Positions 26,086-35,314 are shown, numbered from the stretch's first letter. The stretch is DNA of 64,000 nt from CAVVKW01 sp963749035 (GCA_963749035.1 CAVVKW010000005.1:62001-126000), one strand, 5' to 3'. Made by a program: numbers and translations. The notes: generated by a model from the sequence alone, not told the origin.

Positions 26086-26835
26086 TTACGCCTTCGGGAG
26101 AGCTGAAATGACCGGTTCCTTCATGATCTCCGGGGCCAGATCGCGGATGAAAGAGCGTAGCATAGCGAGCGTTTGTTCGGAGTCCTTCCCATTCTGCTGA
26201 AAGCCGGCGAGGACGGGAGCGCTGGTGATGACGTAAGCCCAGCGGTGATTGGTGTTGGTAAGCAAGACGTCCGCGTTGGTCTTGACCATGCGAACGAGGT
26301 GGCTGGGAGTGACGATGTCTTTCCCAACGAACCAATAAACGAACAAGGTCTCGAGCTGACGCGTTTCGCCCGCGACGTCGATGGGGCGGGCGATGCGGAG
26401 CAGGGTGACGGGGAGGGCGCGACCGTTGGTGAGAGGCACGTCGAGAGTCTCGCTGGATTTCACCTTCCAACCTTGGCCCGGCAGACAAACTTCGGGGCGG
26501 TGGATGCTACGACGCTCCGCTCCGGCGAGGACGATCTGGGCGTTCACATTGTCGCCGTCGGAATCGGTGTAGAGCATTTTGGCGAACTCGGTGTCTTCGG
26601 GCAGGATGATGCGTTCGGCCTCGGAGACTTCCTGAGATTCGCCCGTGAAGCTGCCGACTGAGGTCGGGAGATCGAGGTCGACTCCGGTCTCGGGGCTGGC
26701 GATCACCTCGGAGTTCGTGAAGCAGGTGGCAACGGTGATGCCGGCAAGGAGGACGAAAACTGCGCCGCTCATTAGGACGCGGCGGAGACTGGCGGATGAG
26801 GTGGGCGCTGGCGCGGGGGGGGGATCAGTATTCAT
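26086..26835 (-). CDS. epsI: Exosortase-associated EpsI-type protein
   Basis: A 249-residue protein with an N-terminal membrane helix (about residues 19-39, VLMSGAVFVLLAGITVATC). The EpsI domain (DUF3485) is marked by RSIHRPEVCLPGQGWKVKSS, with strands before it (AQIVLAGAERRS) and after it (VTLLRIARPIDVAGETRQLE). EpsI proteins accompany exosortases in EPS loci; their biochemical role is unsettled. The start overlaps the exosortase stop by 11 nt, so translation is probably coupled. Confidence 0.87.
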   Translation of the reverse strand: MNTDPPPAPAPTSSASLRRVLMSGAVFVLLAGITVATCFTNSEVIASPETGVDLDLPTSVGSFTGESQEVSEAERIILPEDTEFAKMLYTDSDGDNVNAQIVLAGAERRSIHRPEVCLPGQGWKVKSSETLDVPLTNGRALPVTLLRIARPIDVAGETRQLETLFVYWFVGKDIVTPSHLVRMVKTNADVLLTNTNHRWAYVITSAPVLAGFQQNGKDSEQTLAMLRSFIRDLAPEIMKEPVISALPKA

Positions 26836-27847
26836 CTTCCATGTGAGGTTCGGAGTTTCCCGTCGCTGGGGCGGGTCGCAGGGGGGAGTTGCGTTGAGAA
26901 AAAGATGACCGCCACCATTCTCGGGCGGATATGATCGTCTGCGTCCAATCGAGCAGCAAGAGATTGCCGAGTCCGATCATGCCAGCCAGGGCTACGACGA
27001 AGACGAGGTAACCTGCGATCTGATGAAAAAGGCTCGGATCTTCGAGGGTGCCGATGGCAATTTCGGGCCCGACGGCGATGGTGCCGAGTGTCAGCATCAT
27101 AATGCGGGCCATGTTTCCAACGATGGCTAGCGGCACTGCGCAAGCGAAGAGAGCGAACTGCTTCCACATCGGTTTGATGGCGAAATACGCGTAAAGCGCG
27201 GTGACCATTGTCAGGGCAAAGAGGGAACGGATTCCGCTGCAAGGATCCGCTACGTCCACCGAAAATGCCGCGCCCCGTGGCAGTCCGATCATTTCGCTCG
27301 GAGCAGAGAGAATCGCGGTCCCCTGTTGAACGGTGGCGATGCCGATGCCGTTGAGGAGAAACACACTGGCGTCCGACATGATGAGGCGCAGGCGAAAGGC
27401 CAACATGCTCTCAAGGAACAACAGCGGCAGCGCGAAAAAGAGAAAGACCCACGGGAACGCGAGAGCCTTCATCCACCGCCAACCAAAAAGCAGGATGATG
27501 GCACCGAGAAGGATGAACAGAAGCGACGTGATGCCGATGAAGTAATTATCGACGCGGTAGCCGACCCAGTAGGCGAAGAGGCCGAACAGCAGGGGGAAAA
27601 TTCCGGTGTACGCAGGTGAGAGCGGAGTTTTGGCCAGTTCGGCCCGTTTGCGCCAGACGAGGTAACCCGCAACGAACGGGACGAGCCAGCAGTGCTGCCA
27701 CTCTTCGAGTTGCCAGAGATTGGTTGTGAATGAAATGAGCGAGACGCGTTCCGCGCCGTATCCCGAGGCGTAGGGGAGGAGGCCGAAAAGCAGAATGCTT
27801 GCTAAGGCAAGTGCACCTGCGATGACCTTGAGTGCGTTGGTGCCCAT
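26825..27847 (-). CDS. Exosortase (archaeosortase/exosortase family)
   Basis: A 340-residue membrane protein with about eight transmembrane segments, starting at ATG 27847 (MGTNALKVIAGAL); a TTG 24 nt upstream is possible. The transpeptidase triad is present: C203 in DPCSGIRSL, R248 in NMARIMML, and H275 in FHQIAGY. Exosortases cleave a C-terminal sorting signal (PEP-CTERM or a variant) and transfer proteins to an extracellular polymer. The EpsI domain is separate rather than fused. No target protein with a recognisable sorting tail is in the window. It lies 84 nt after the WecG-type gene. Confidence 0.92.
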   Translation of the reverse strand: MGTNALKVIAGALALASILLFGLLPYASGYGAERVSLISFTTNLWQLEEWQHCWLVPFVAGYLVWRKRAELAKTPLSPAYTGIFPLLFGLFAYWVGYRVDNYFIGITSLLFILLGAIILLFGWRWMKALAFPWVFLFFALPLLFLESMLAFRLRLIMSDASVFLLNGIGIATVQQGTAILSAPSEMIGLPRGAAFSVDVADPCSGIRSLFALTMVTALYAYFAIKPMWKQFALFACAVPLAIVGNMARIMMLTLGTIAVGPEIAIGTLEDPSLFHQIAGYLVFVVALAGMIGLGNLLLLDWTQTIISAREWWRSSFSQRNSPLRPAPATGNSEPHMEDEY

Positions 27848-27931
27848 TTCTTTTGGAGTTGGGGATTTCAATGGTGAGTGAAGACCTTCGCAGATCGGCG
27901 GGAGTTTGCCAGCGCTGGCGCGAGTAGCCGT

Positions 27932-28684
27932 TTATTTTCGGCAGATGTAACTCCGGCGCCTGATCTCTTCGCGCAAGAGATACCAGCAAAAGAGGGGGTT
28001 GTATTTTAAATATCGGGGGCCAAGGCGGACGGGTTCTGAGAGGAAGCGAAAAAGCCAGGTGAGACCGTATCGTTGCATCCAATCAGGTGCGTCGGATTTG
28101 GTCCCCGCGTTAACGTCAAAGGCGAACCCAACGGCAAGAAAAACGCCGCTATCGAAGGCGCCGCGATGTCGGTGAAGCCATTCCTGCTGCTTCGGCGTTC
28201 CGAGGCCCACCCAAATGAAATCAGCGTTTGAAGCGCGAATAATTTCGATGATCCGAGGACTTTCCGACTCGGGGAAATAGCCGTTGTGAGTGCCGACAAT
28301 GGAGATGTCGGGATTCAACCGGCGTGCGTGCGCTATGAGGTGATCCAAGCATGTGTTCGACCCGCCGAGAAAGAAGTGCCGGATGGTTGGATGGCGGGCG
28401 GAAAGGCTGTGACGCATGAACGACGGTCCGTAAACGCGATCTTTCAAGCCGGCACCGCGGGCGTTCATTGCCCAGATCAAAGGCATTCCGTCGGGAATGA
28501 ACCAGTCCACGTCGGAGGTGATTTCCCGAAACATCGGTTCATGACGGCGGGCTACAGCAATTTGCGTATTGGTGAAGTCAATAATGATTCGACTCCTGGC
28601 TTCGGCAAGGCTGACGATTTTCGTCTGGAGTTCGGCATACGTTGTCACCGCGAGGGGGGTGCCGATAATTGGTATCGTAGTCAT
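27932..28684 (-). CDS. WecG/TagA/CpsF family glycosyltransferase (GT26)
   Basis: A 250-residue enzyme with its ATG at 28684 overlapping the acyltransferase stop by 4 nt. Family motifs are WFIPDGMPLIWAMNARG, FFLGGSNTCLDHLIAHA, WVGLGTPKQQEWLHRHR, and GFAFDVNAGTKSDAPDWMQR. Enzymes of this family add the second sugar (for example ManNAcA, ManNAc or glucose) to an undecaprenyl-pyrophosphate-linked sugar on the cytoplasmic membrane face. It should act early in EPS repeat-unit assembly. No initiating phosphoglycosyltransferase is visible in the window. Confidence 0.9.
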   Translation of the reverse strand: MTTIPIIGTPLAVTTYAELQTKIVSLAEARSRIIIDFTNTQIAVARRHEPMFREITSDVDWFIPDGMPLIWAMNARGAGLKDRVYGPSFMRHSLSARHPTIRHFFLGGSNTCLDHLIAHARRLNPDISIVGTHNGYFPESESPRIIEIIRASNADFIWVGLGTPKQQEWLHRHRGAFDSGVFLAVGFAFDVNAGTKSDAPDWMQRYGLTWLFRFLSEPVRLGPRYLKYNPLFCWYLLREEIRRRSYICRK

Positions 28685-29814
28685 GAGCGTTGACGGAGCC
28701 CGGTGAGGGATTGAAGCAGTTTTCGCGGCCAGTTTGGGTCCATGCAGGGGCGTTCGATCAGGAGAAAAAAGACAAGACTGACGAGCAATAGCGCAGGGAG
28801 GGCAATTGCGACGGTGATGATCCATGCGATTGCCGGTGACGTGGTCGGCGAGACATGGTCGGCGACGAACGAAATAATGGGATAATGGATCAGATAAATC
28901 GAATAGCACATCCCGCCAATCCAAGTAAGAGCCCGAACGCTGGTGAAACTCCGGAAGCGGTTTCCCCAAAGTGCTCCGAAAAAGATGGTCCCAATTACGA
29001 AAGGGAGAATTGCGTAGGTGACCTTTGAGCTGGGCAGGGAGAAAAGCAGGACCGTGCCGGAAAGGCCGAGGGCGTCCGCGATATCTGGGAAACTGCGAGC
29101 GGCGGTGGTTTTGGTGAGGTAGAGGTCGGCGAGGAGGAATCCTATCAGGAAAAACGAGATGTATCCGGGGAGAGAGACGTTGGCGCGGGGCAGTAACGAA
29201 AGAGTCACGGGGGCGACGAGGATCACCAAAATCAATATCGAACGGCGGAGAATAGGACCGAGCGTGAAGATGGAAGCGAGCAACGGGGCAATCAATTAAA
29301 ATTGGACCTCCACTTCGAGCGACCAGGTGACACCGTTGAGCGTGGGTGGCTGGCCGGTCCAGAGACCGTTGAGGTAGAAAAGTCGCAGCCAGAATGAGCG
29401 AGCGAAGCCGGAATCACTGACATCACTGGTGTTCATCAGGACAGCAGCCAGATAAAAAACGACGAGGGCCACGACGTAGGGCGGCTCGATGCGGGTGAGC
29501 CGCCGCACGTAGTAGGAGCGGAGCCCAACGGGACGACCACTGGACAGGCAACATTGGGCGAAAGGCAGGGCAAGAATGAAGCCGCTGATTGCGAAAAATA
29601 GCTCCACCCCACGGTGACCATGGGAGAAGATGTCGAATGGTAGACTCGGGGGGAAATCGAGGTTGCCGGGGCGATGTGTGACGGCGTAGCCGATGTGAAA
29701 TAGGACTACCGAGGCGATAGCAATAAATCGCAGTCCATCAATTTCAGGAATGTAGCGGCCCGTGCGGGTGATGCGCTGGAGGTGGCGGTTCAGGATCTCA
29801 GTGATCGATGTCAT
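28681..29814 (-). pseudogene. Acyltransferase family 3 membrane protein interrupted by in-frame stop
   Basis: From ATG 29814 the frame reads MTSITEILNRHLQ, then the acyltransferase-3 signatures IDGLRFIAIASVVLFHIGY and GVELFFAISGFILALPF, up to WSLEVEVQF. A TAA at 29298-29296 follows and the same frame then continues LIAPLLASIFTLGPILRR to the TGA at 28681. The family normally has a tyrosine right after this EQF-type motif, so TAT/TAC to TAA is the simplest explanation. Intact, it would be about 377 residues with ten or so membrane helices and would O-acetylate EPS sugars. The overlaps with both neighbours are kept. Confidence 0.85.
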
Positions 29815-30980
29815 GGTTCGATCGGTCGAGATGACTCCGTTGAAGGAAACTCTGTCCCGAGCAAACGGTGAACGGGATATTCCGAGGCGGTATCGCTGTT
29901 CCGGCGGAAATGTTCGCAAAAGCGTCGGCGGTTCCGGAGTGCCCAATCCGACCAGCGGCTGCGATCTTCCATGGCACGTTCGAGGGTCTCTTCGATGCGG
30001 CTCGCGAGATCTCCCTCCGGAGAAAACACGATGCCGCCCGGCGGATCACCGAGGATGTCCGAATTGCCCCGCCAATCGGTTGCCAGCACGGGAAGCCCCC
30101 ACATTAGAGCCTCAACGAGGACGAGTCCGAAGGATTCGTAGGGCGCGATCGAAGGAAAAATGAGGCAGTCGGAACGCTGGAAGCAATCGTCCTTGTCCTC
30201 TCCGTGGAGTTCCCCGACGACGGATACGCTGTCGACGAGGGCGAGTTCGCGAAGCATTTTATTGCACTTCACCGCATCGAATGGGGGCGCAAATGACCCG
30301 GCGAGAGTTAGCCGAGCTCGGGGATGACGGCGGACAAAGCGCGCGAATGCTTCGAGAAGCTGGGTGGTGCCTTTGAGGTGGTAGAGGTGACCAATATGAA
30401 GGAAGCAGGTTTCGTCGGACCGGGAGCTCGCGAGTTGTCCTGCGGGGTTGGCATCGGGAAATCGAAATGGCTGAACGATGATATCTCGGATTCCGAGGCG
30501 CGCCGGATCCCGCCGGTTGAACGGGAGCATGACGATGGCGGAATCGACCGATAGGCGGTAGATGGCAGCGATGATAGTGGCGGCGACGCGTGGAAGTTGG
30601 TTGAGGCGGTCGGCGATGCCTGCCGCGTGAAATTGGACGACGATGCGGCGAGCAAACATCGCGAAAAAGGGAAGAAGGAGAAGGTCTCGGACGATTGGAA
30701 CGGTCTGCGGACCGCCTGCGGGAAACCAAAGCAGGTCAATTGGTCCGCGCCAACGGATTTGAACGAGGCGGGTGTAGATTCGGATGACTTCGATCATCTT
30801 GTGCCACGAGACGGTGCGTAGATCAGTGACCGTGGGGGAGAACGCGAACGCGAGATGCTCCACGTCGTATGTCCCGACCGACCGCAGGTCGTCGAATAAG
30901 CGTCGAATCATGAGGTTCTGCCCGCCGAGGGGCGGTGGGAATTGACCTGCGATGACTATGCATGGACGCCCCGATTTCAC
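29811..30980 (-). CDS. GT4-type glycosyltransferase
   Basis: A 389-residue GT-B enzyme starting at GTG 30980, which overlaps the preceding stop (GTGA). The N-terminal domain begins CIVIAGQFPPPLGGQNLMIR. The C-terminal donor-binding domain includes CFLHIGHLYHLKGTTQLLEA and the E-x7-E type motif SIAPYESFGLVLVEALMWGL. It likely extends the EPS repeat unit using a nucleotide-sugar donor in the cytoplasm. The specific sugar cannot be assigned. A longer open frame upstream to 31262 overlaps the epimerase gene and is not supported. Confidence 0.88.
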   Translation of the reverse strand: MKSGRPCIVIAGQFPPPLGGQNLMIRRLFDDLRSVGTYDVEHLAFAFSPTVTDLRTVSWHKMIEVIRIYTRLVQIRWRGPIDLLWFPAGGPQTVPIVRDLLLLPFFAMFARRIVVQFHAAGIADRLNQLPRVAATIIAAIYRLSVDSAIVMLPFNRRDPARLGIRDIIVQPFRFPDANPAGQLASSRSDETCFLHIGHLYHLKGTTQLLEAFARFVRRHPRARLTLAGSFAPPFDAVKCNKMLRELALVDSVSVVGELHGEDKDDCFQRSDCLIFPSIAPYESFGLVLVEALMWGLPVLATDWRGNSDILGDPPGGIVFSPEGDLASRIEETLERAMEDRSRWSDWALRNRRRFCEHFRRNSDTASEYPVHRLLGTEFPSTESSRPIEP

Positions 30981-31963
30981 CGATTGCTCCCGGCTTCTGG
31001 TCGGTAATTTTCCAGCCAGCGAGCGGTCTTCTGAACGCCATCGTCTAGGCTGAAGGGTCCGGTGCCAAACTTCGCGAGAGTCTCCGACATGTCGACTCGG
31101 TAATCGGTGACCATGCTGCGGTAGCGGGAAGATTGGATGTAGAAAGGCTTTTTCGTTACGGCCGAAATGCCGTCGCCCAAGAGAGCCGCACATCGGAGGA
31201 GAGGTCGCGGGATTTTCGGTGCGCTGCGTCCGCAAAGGGCGACGCAGAAGGTATTTGCCCATCGATAGATGTCGTCCGGTTCATCACCGACGTAGAAAGT
31301 TCGCCGGTCGACGAGTTCAGCTGGATGGGAAAGGATGGAGAGAATTTGTTCGACGACATTACCGACGTAGCCGTAGGCACGGACGATCGGTTCTTTGCCG
31401 GGGTGAACGTAGAGACCTTTGGCCGCAATCTTCCAGAATTCCCTACGGTATCTGAGGTGCCAAGGGCCCCAGATGTTTGTTGGTCGAATGATAGTCCAAG
31501 CGCAATTCAGATCAGCGTTGCGGGTCAGGCGTTCAGTCTTAACTTTGCTCTCTCCGTAGACCGTATGCGGAAAATAATCTTCGTCATGCGTGGGGAGGCT
31601 ACCAGGTCCACAGACATATTGGGTCGACGTAACAATCAATCGCTTAACCGATGGCGTCGTCCGGACGGCCTCTAACAAATTGGCTGTTCCGACTGTGTTC
31701 GCCCTGTAGCCGGTCTCGACCGTTGTGTTCTCATCACACTCAGCACGGGCGGCGAGGTGAAGCACCGCCTCGGGCTTGAACTCTCGTAGGAGGGACTTCA
31801 AGCCGTCCATATCGAGTAGATTCAACTTGTGCCAATATTGATCATGCTCGGGCCTGAGAGGGGGGAGGTGCGAAAGATCGCAGATCTCGTGTCCATCCCG
31901 TACGGCTCGTTCAACGAAATTCGTTCCGATGAATCCGGATCCTCCTGTAACAAGTATTCTCAT
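30977..31963 (-). CDS. NAD-dependent epimerase/dehydratase (extended SDR)
   Basis: A 328-residue extended short-chain dehydrogenase. The Rossmann motif is MRILVTGGSGFIGTNFVERA, followed by AVLHLAARAECDENTT, the catalytic VYGESKVKTE (Tyr-x3-Lys), and IIRPTNIWGPWHLRY. It probably converts a nucleotide sugar for EPS synthesis, for example as a 4-epimerase or 4,6-dehydratase. First gene of the minus-strand run that continues to epsI. The region immediately upstream carries the transposase remnant. Confidence 0.88.
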   Translation of the reverse strand: MRILVTGGSGFIGTNFVERAVRDGHEICDLSHLPPLRPEHDQYWHKLNLLDMDGLKSLLREFKPEAVLHLAARAECDENTTVETGYRANTVGTANLLEAVRTTPSVKRLIVTSTQYVCGPGSLPTHDEDYFPHTVYGESKVKTERLTRNADLNCAWTIIRPTNIWGPWHLRYRREFWKIAAKGLYVHPGKEPIVRAYGYVGNVVEQILSILSHPAELVDRRTFYVGDEPDDIYRWANTFCVALCGRSAPKIPRPLLRCAALLGDGISAVTKKPFYIQSSRYRSMVTDYRVDMSETLAKFGTGPFSLDDGVQKTARWLENYRPEAGSNR

Positions 31964-32230
31964 TTCAATTGTCGGTAGCAGCGATGTGTGAATGGATACG
32001 ACCTGAGTTGCTGGTCAGTGCAAATAAGAAAGGTGGGTCAACTTCAGGGAGCGGTTGGACCGGTATGATGGGAGCCATCTTCGCTTCTTGGCATTTTAGA
32101 ATCTTCTCTAGATCTGATAAGTTGCGCTGCTCATCTACGTGGAGTCACTACCAAAAATCAGCTTGGCGAAGTTTCGCGGAGATTAGAAGATTTTGGAAAT
32201 TACCGCTGCACCGCCGCTGCCGAGGTTCTG

Positions 32231-32248
32231 TCACCGAAGCTTCGGTGA
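32231..32248. repeat. Perfect 18-nt palindrome
   Basis: TCACCGAAGCTTCGGTGA equals its own reverse complement. It lies 28 nt before the recognisable transposase remnant, in otherwise non-coding sequence upstream of the epimerase gene. It could be an operator, a hairpin, or chance. Confidence 0.5.
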
Positions 32249-32275
32249 GGGCGTTTGAGGTTATATTTCGTGCGC

Positions 32276-32650
32276 CGGTCCTCGGTCATCTCTTGGCACT
32301 GAAGGTTAGTGCGGTCAACAAGCAGGAACTCGCTCAGGTTGCCGATCTAGCAAGAGGTCCAACTCGCGACCAGAGACAGTGTGAAAATAGCTTTCGCCGA
32401 TCAGGGCTATACGGGCGAGTAACCTCGCGCTCATGCTGCCGAAAACGGAATCGATCTCATTGTCGTCGAACTTGCCCAAGCAAAAAGAGGAATTGTCCTT
32501 TTTTCCAAACGTTGGATTGTCGATCGCTCCTTTGCTTGGGCAGCTCGCTTCCGCCGTCTTTCCAAGGATTAAGTACGCCTGCACACTTCCCTCGCCAGTC
32601 TTCATTAGCTGGCTTTTCTCAACCACATGCTCAACTCCGTGTCCCGCTGA
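32276..32650 (+). pseudogene. Degenerate IS5-family transposase remnant
   Basis: Two overlapping frames give pieces of an IS5-type transposase C-terminal half. The first frame (from 32276) reads VLGHLLALKVSAVNKQELAQ. The second (from about 32366) reads VKIAFADQGYTGE, then after a TAA at 32420 HAAENGIDLIVVELAQAKRG, SKRWIVDRSFAWAARFRRLS, with further stops at 32570 and 32606, ending at TGA 32648. The DQGYTGE and ERSFAW-like motifs contain catalytic acidic positions. One frameshift and three internal stops make it inactive. The N-terminal half is not recognisable and no terminal repeats were found. The rest of the 31964-32671 gap holds no credible gene. Confidence 0.8.
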
Positions 32651-32671
32651 AGTTCATGACACGCTCTAAGC

Positions 32672-33739
32672 TCAGCCATCAAGCGTGTCCCGATAGACGG
32701 CCAGTGTTTGCTCCGCGCAGCGCGACCAAGTGAATCGCCGTGCGTTTGCAATTCCTGCCTCTATCAAACTGGTGCGGTGAGCAGTGTTTCTTGACATTTC
32801 AACCATTGCTTGGAGATACGACTCAGGAGTCTGCTCGGCGTAAAACGCAGCCCTACCAGCGACTTCAGGAAGGCTGGCGATCGGCGAACATATGACCGGC
32901 GTTCCAATGCTCTGTGCTTCCAGAATGGGAATACCAAACCCCTCATATTTGGTCGGAAATACGAGGGCAATTGCCTTGGCCAATAATTGGAACATCTGTG
33001 AATCAGGCTGGTATCCTAGATAGTGCCATTTATTGCGAAGAGGGTTTTCGCGTTTGACACCTTTCCAGCGGACGCCAACAATAAGCAAAGGAGGAAGTTG
33101 GATGCCTGAACACTCGGCAAGCAAATATGCCTGCTGAAGTAAACGAAGGTTCTTCCCGGGCTCAAGCGAACCGACAAAGATGAAATATTCCTCAGGCGGG
33201 GTAAATGGCAGTGAGACGGCAGATGGCGGCGAATCCAGAGAGCCTCCATTGTGGACGACCTCGATTTGCGACGCTGCGATTCCAAGCAGCGACATGACCT
33301 CATCAGCGGTAAATTGACTGATACAGATGATTCGGTCAGCAGACTTTGCCTGTTCAAGGAGTCGGCGGCCTGTTGTCCGGTGCCATCGTCGGAATCGATA
33401 TGGATCCCGCAGAATTGCTACATCGTGAATAGTCAAGACCTCTGGCCGAGATCGCTTTGAATTTCGAATTACTCGGGCGTAGGTGTGATGGAGGAGGTCT
33501 GGCGATAGTTTGTCGATTTCCCGCGGAGCGACGATGGCGCTCCAGATAAGCTCCCGGTAGGCAGTTTTGATGGCACGCTTGGGTTGAACGTATTCGAAAT
33601 TTTCAACCGGCCATCCGATTGGGATTGCATCGACCACGCTGCTGTCTATGGCATTGAGCTCGCGACAGAGGTCACGCACATAGCGCGCCACCCCGGCACG
33701 GGTCGTGTAAAGGGGTGACGTGTCAAGTGCGACTTTCAT
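32672..33739 (-). CDS. GT4-type glycosyltransferase (mannosyltransferase-like)
   Basis: A 355-residue GT-B enzyme beginning MKVALDTSPLYTTRAGVARY, a start typical of WbaZ/mannosyltransferase-like GT4 proteins. Later motifs are LTIHDVAILRDPYRFRRW, IEVVHNGGSLDSP, FIFVGSLEPGKNLRLLQQAY and the donor site FPTKYEGFGIPILEAQSIGT. The ATG overlaps the stop of the upstream polymerase gene by 4 nt. Codon usage is noticeably less GC-biased than in genes before 31 kb. Confidence 0.88.
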   Translation of the reverse strand: MKVALDTSPLYTTRAGVARYVRDLCRELNAIDSSVVDAIPIGWPVENFEYVQPKRAIKTAYRELIWSAIVAPREIDKLSPDLLHHTYARVIRNSKRSRPEVLTIHDVAILRDPYRFRRWHRTTGRRLLEQAKSADRIICISQFTADEVMSLLGIAASQIEVVHNGGSLDSPPSAVSLPFTPPEEYFIFVGSLEPGKNLRLLQQAYLLAECSGIQLPPLLIVGVRWKGVKRENPLRNKWHYLGYQPDSQMFQLLAKAIALVFPTKYEGFGIPILEAQSIGTPVICSPIASLPEVAGRAAFYAEQTPESYLQAMVEMSRNTAHRTSLIEAGIANARRFTWSRCAEQTLAVYRDTLDG

Positions 33740-35274
33740 CTCATCCCATCTGCCGCCATCAATTCCGGTTCGTACTGCGAATCTGCGGTCGACTCAAACA
33801 ATGTTTGCGTTGCGTCGGAAGATGACTCGTCGGCGTAAAGGAGACCCTCAAGAATTGCGATTCGGTAAAAGAATGCGGGGAAAGACGCTTGAACGTCCCC
33901 GTAGATGAAAACGAACTGGATTATGTCCATTAAGAAAATCGCACATACTACGGTATGGCAGGTTTGGAGCTTGGGTGAGGACCATGCAGCCTCGCGGACT
34001 CTTAGGTGACGCCTCGCAAACAAAAAGAGGATAGCATAGCCCGTGATTAGGCCTGGCACGCCGAGCCCCACAAGTAAGCTAAGGGAGCCTTGATGATAGG
34101 CACTCGTGACGATAGCCCATTCCAGTGCATCGAATAACCCATAACGGTTGTCGTACGCGGCAAGATACTCTGTCGCGCTAAACGCATAACCACGACCAAC
34201 AAATAGGAAGTAAGGCACCTGATCAAGTGCTCGTCTCCAAAGCTCGAGGCGCCAGACAACTGTTGTCGAAGCATCGGCACTTGCTACTTCGCTGACTTGG
34301 AGACCTGGTAAGAAGGATACAGCTCGCTGCCACTGCACAGGAAGGTAATCGGCTGTGAAGACAAGGCTGATGTAACCCGCCATCGCCGCGCAGCCGATCA
34401 GGAGAAGAAAGCCCGGTTGAACGGAACGGGACCACTTCATCAAGATCACAGTGACCCCTACCATACTTAGCAAAACTGTACGGAATCCTCCGAAAGCCGC
34501 GGTGAGGGTGAAGCCGATTGCCCATGGCCAATGCTTCAAGCCTGGGGGACTGAAAAGGTACGCGGCCGGAATAAGAAGGAAGATTGCGTAGTAAAGCGAT
34601 TGTCCGGCCAAACTGACGGCGAAGTAACGGTTGATGAAGTCCCGCGACGCCGTGATAGAGTCGAGATCGCTTGGTGCTCCCACCTGGAAGAAGGAAGCAA
34701 TGCCGCCGAGCCCGAAGCCTCTGTAGATCAAGATCTCTGCAATGGCCGCTGGAATCGTAGAGAGCGCTGCTAGGATCAGGCAACGCCGCCACCAAGTAGA
34801 ACTGAGGTTGATCTGAGGAACCGTGTATACGAGCGATGCGCAGAGTACGAGTTGGAGGTAGAACATCCCACCCCACTTTTCGGATCCGAGCACTCTAAAG
34901 CCTGATCCTCGAACGCCCATGGTGAGCAGGATGACCGCGATGAAGAGAAGGATGGCGGTATGTCCGCCAGACCATCGCAGACGGACTCGTTGCGTCATCG
35001 CAAAGTTCAGGATTGCAAGTGCCAAGAGCGTCGTCGCTCCAAGGTGAAACATGTTTAGCTTCCCCTGAAGTTGGGGGAGGGAAAATGCTGAGAAAAACAG
35101 AGCAATTGTCAGGAGGGTGACGGTTCGCGGAAGCGCTATCGCACACCCGCAAATGATCACCAGACTCATGATGACAAGTGGGAAAGTATCACCTGTCGCA
35201 ATGAACGTTGCGGCCATCAACGCTACGCAGACGCTGACGAAGATCGTCAGCGGCACGATAAATCGACTTGTCAT
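33736..35274 (-). CDS. O-antigen/EPS polymerase (Wzy-like) membrane protein
   Basis: A 512-residue polytopic membrane protein with about 11-12 hydrophobic segments. A long loop near residues 290-390 contains VGRGYAFSATEYLAAYDNRY, as in Wzy/O-antigen ligase proteins. Sequence conservation is too low to name a specific enzyme; position between two glycosyltransferases and topology support polymerisation of EPS repeat units on the periplasmic side. A second, different polymerase/ligase is encoded at 43.8 kb. Confidence 0.72.
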   Translation of the reverse strand: MTSRFIVPLTIFVSVCVALMAATFIATGDTFPLVIMSLVIICGCAIALPRTVTLLTIALFFSAFSLPQLQGKLNMFHLGATTLLALAILNFAMTQRVRLRWSGGHTAILLFIAVILLTMGVRGSGFRVLGSEKWGGMFYLQLVLCASLVYTVPQINLSSTWWRRCLILAALSTIPAAIAEILIYRGFGLGGIASFFQVGAPSDLDSITASRDFINRYFAVSLAGQSLYYAIFLLIPAAYLFSPPGLKHWPWAIGFTLTAAFGGFRTVLLSMVGVTVILMKWSRSVQPGFLLLIGCAAMAGYISLVFTADYLPVQWQRAVSFLPGLQVSEVASADASTTVVWRLELWRRALDQVPYFLFVGRGYAFSATEYLAAYDNRYGLFDALEWAIVTSAYHQGSLSLLVGLGVPGLITGYAILFLFARRHLRVREAAWSSPKLQTCHTVVCAIFLMDIIQFVFIYGDVQASFPAFFYRIAILEGLLYADESSSDATQTLFESTADSQYEPELMAADGMR

Positions 35275-35314
35275 CGTGCCAAAGATCGCGTTTTGAACTG
35301 TCGGCGGGTGTCCT

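Noticed and set aside
29299..29946. The first half of the acyltransferase as a separate short gene
   Set aside because: Sequence continues in the same frame after the stop, so a single interrupted gene is the simpler reading.
31969..32733. A 254-codon open frame on the plus strand
   Set aside because: Most of it has no protein-like composition; the segment that does is the degenerate transposase with frameshift and stops, so it is reported as a remnant.
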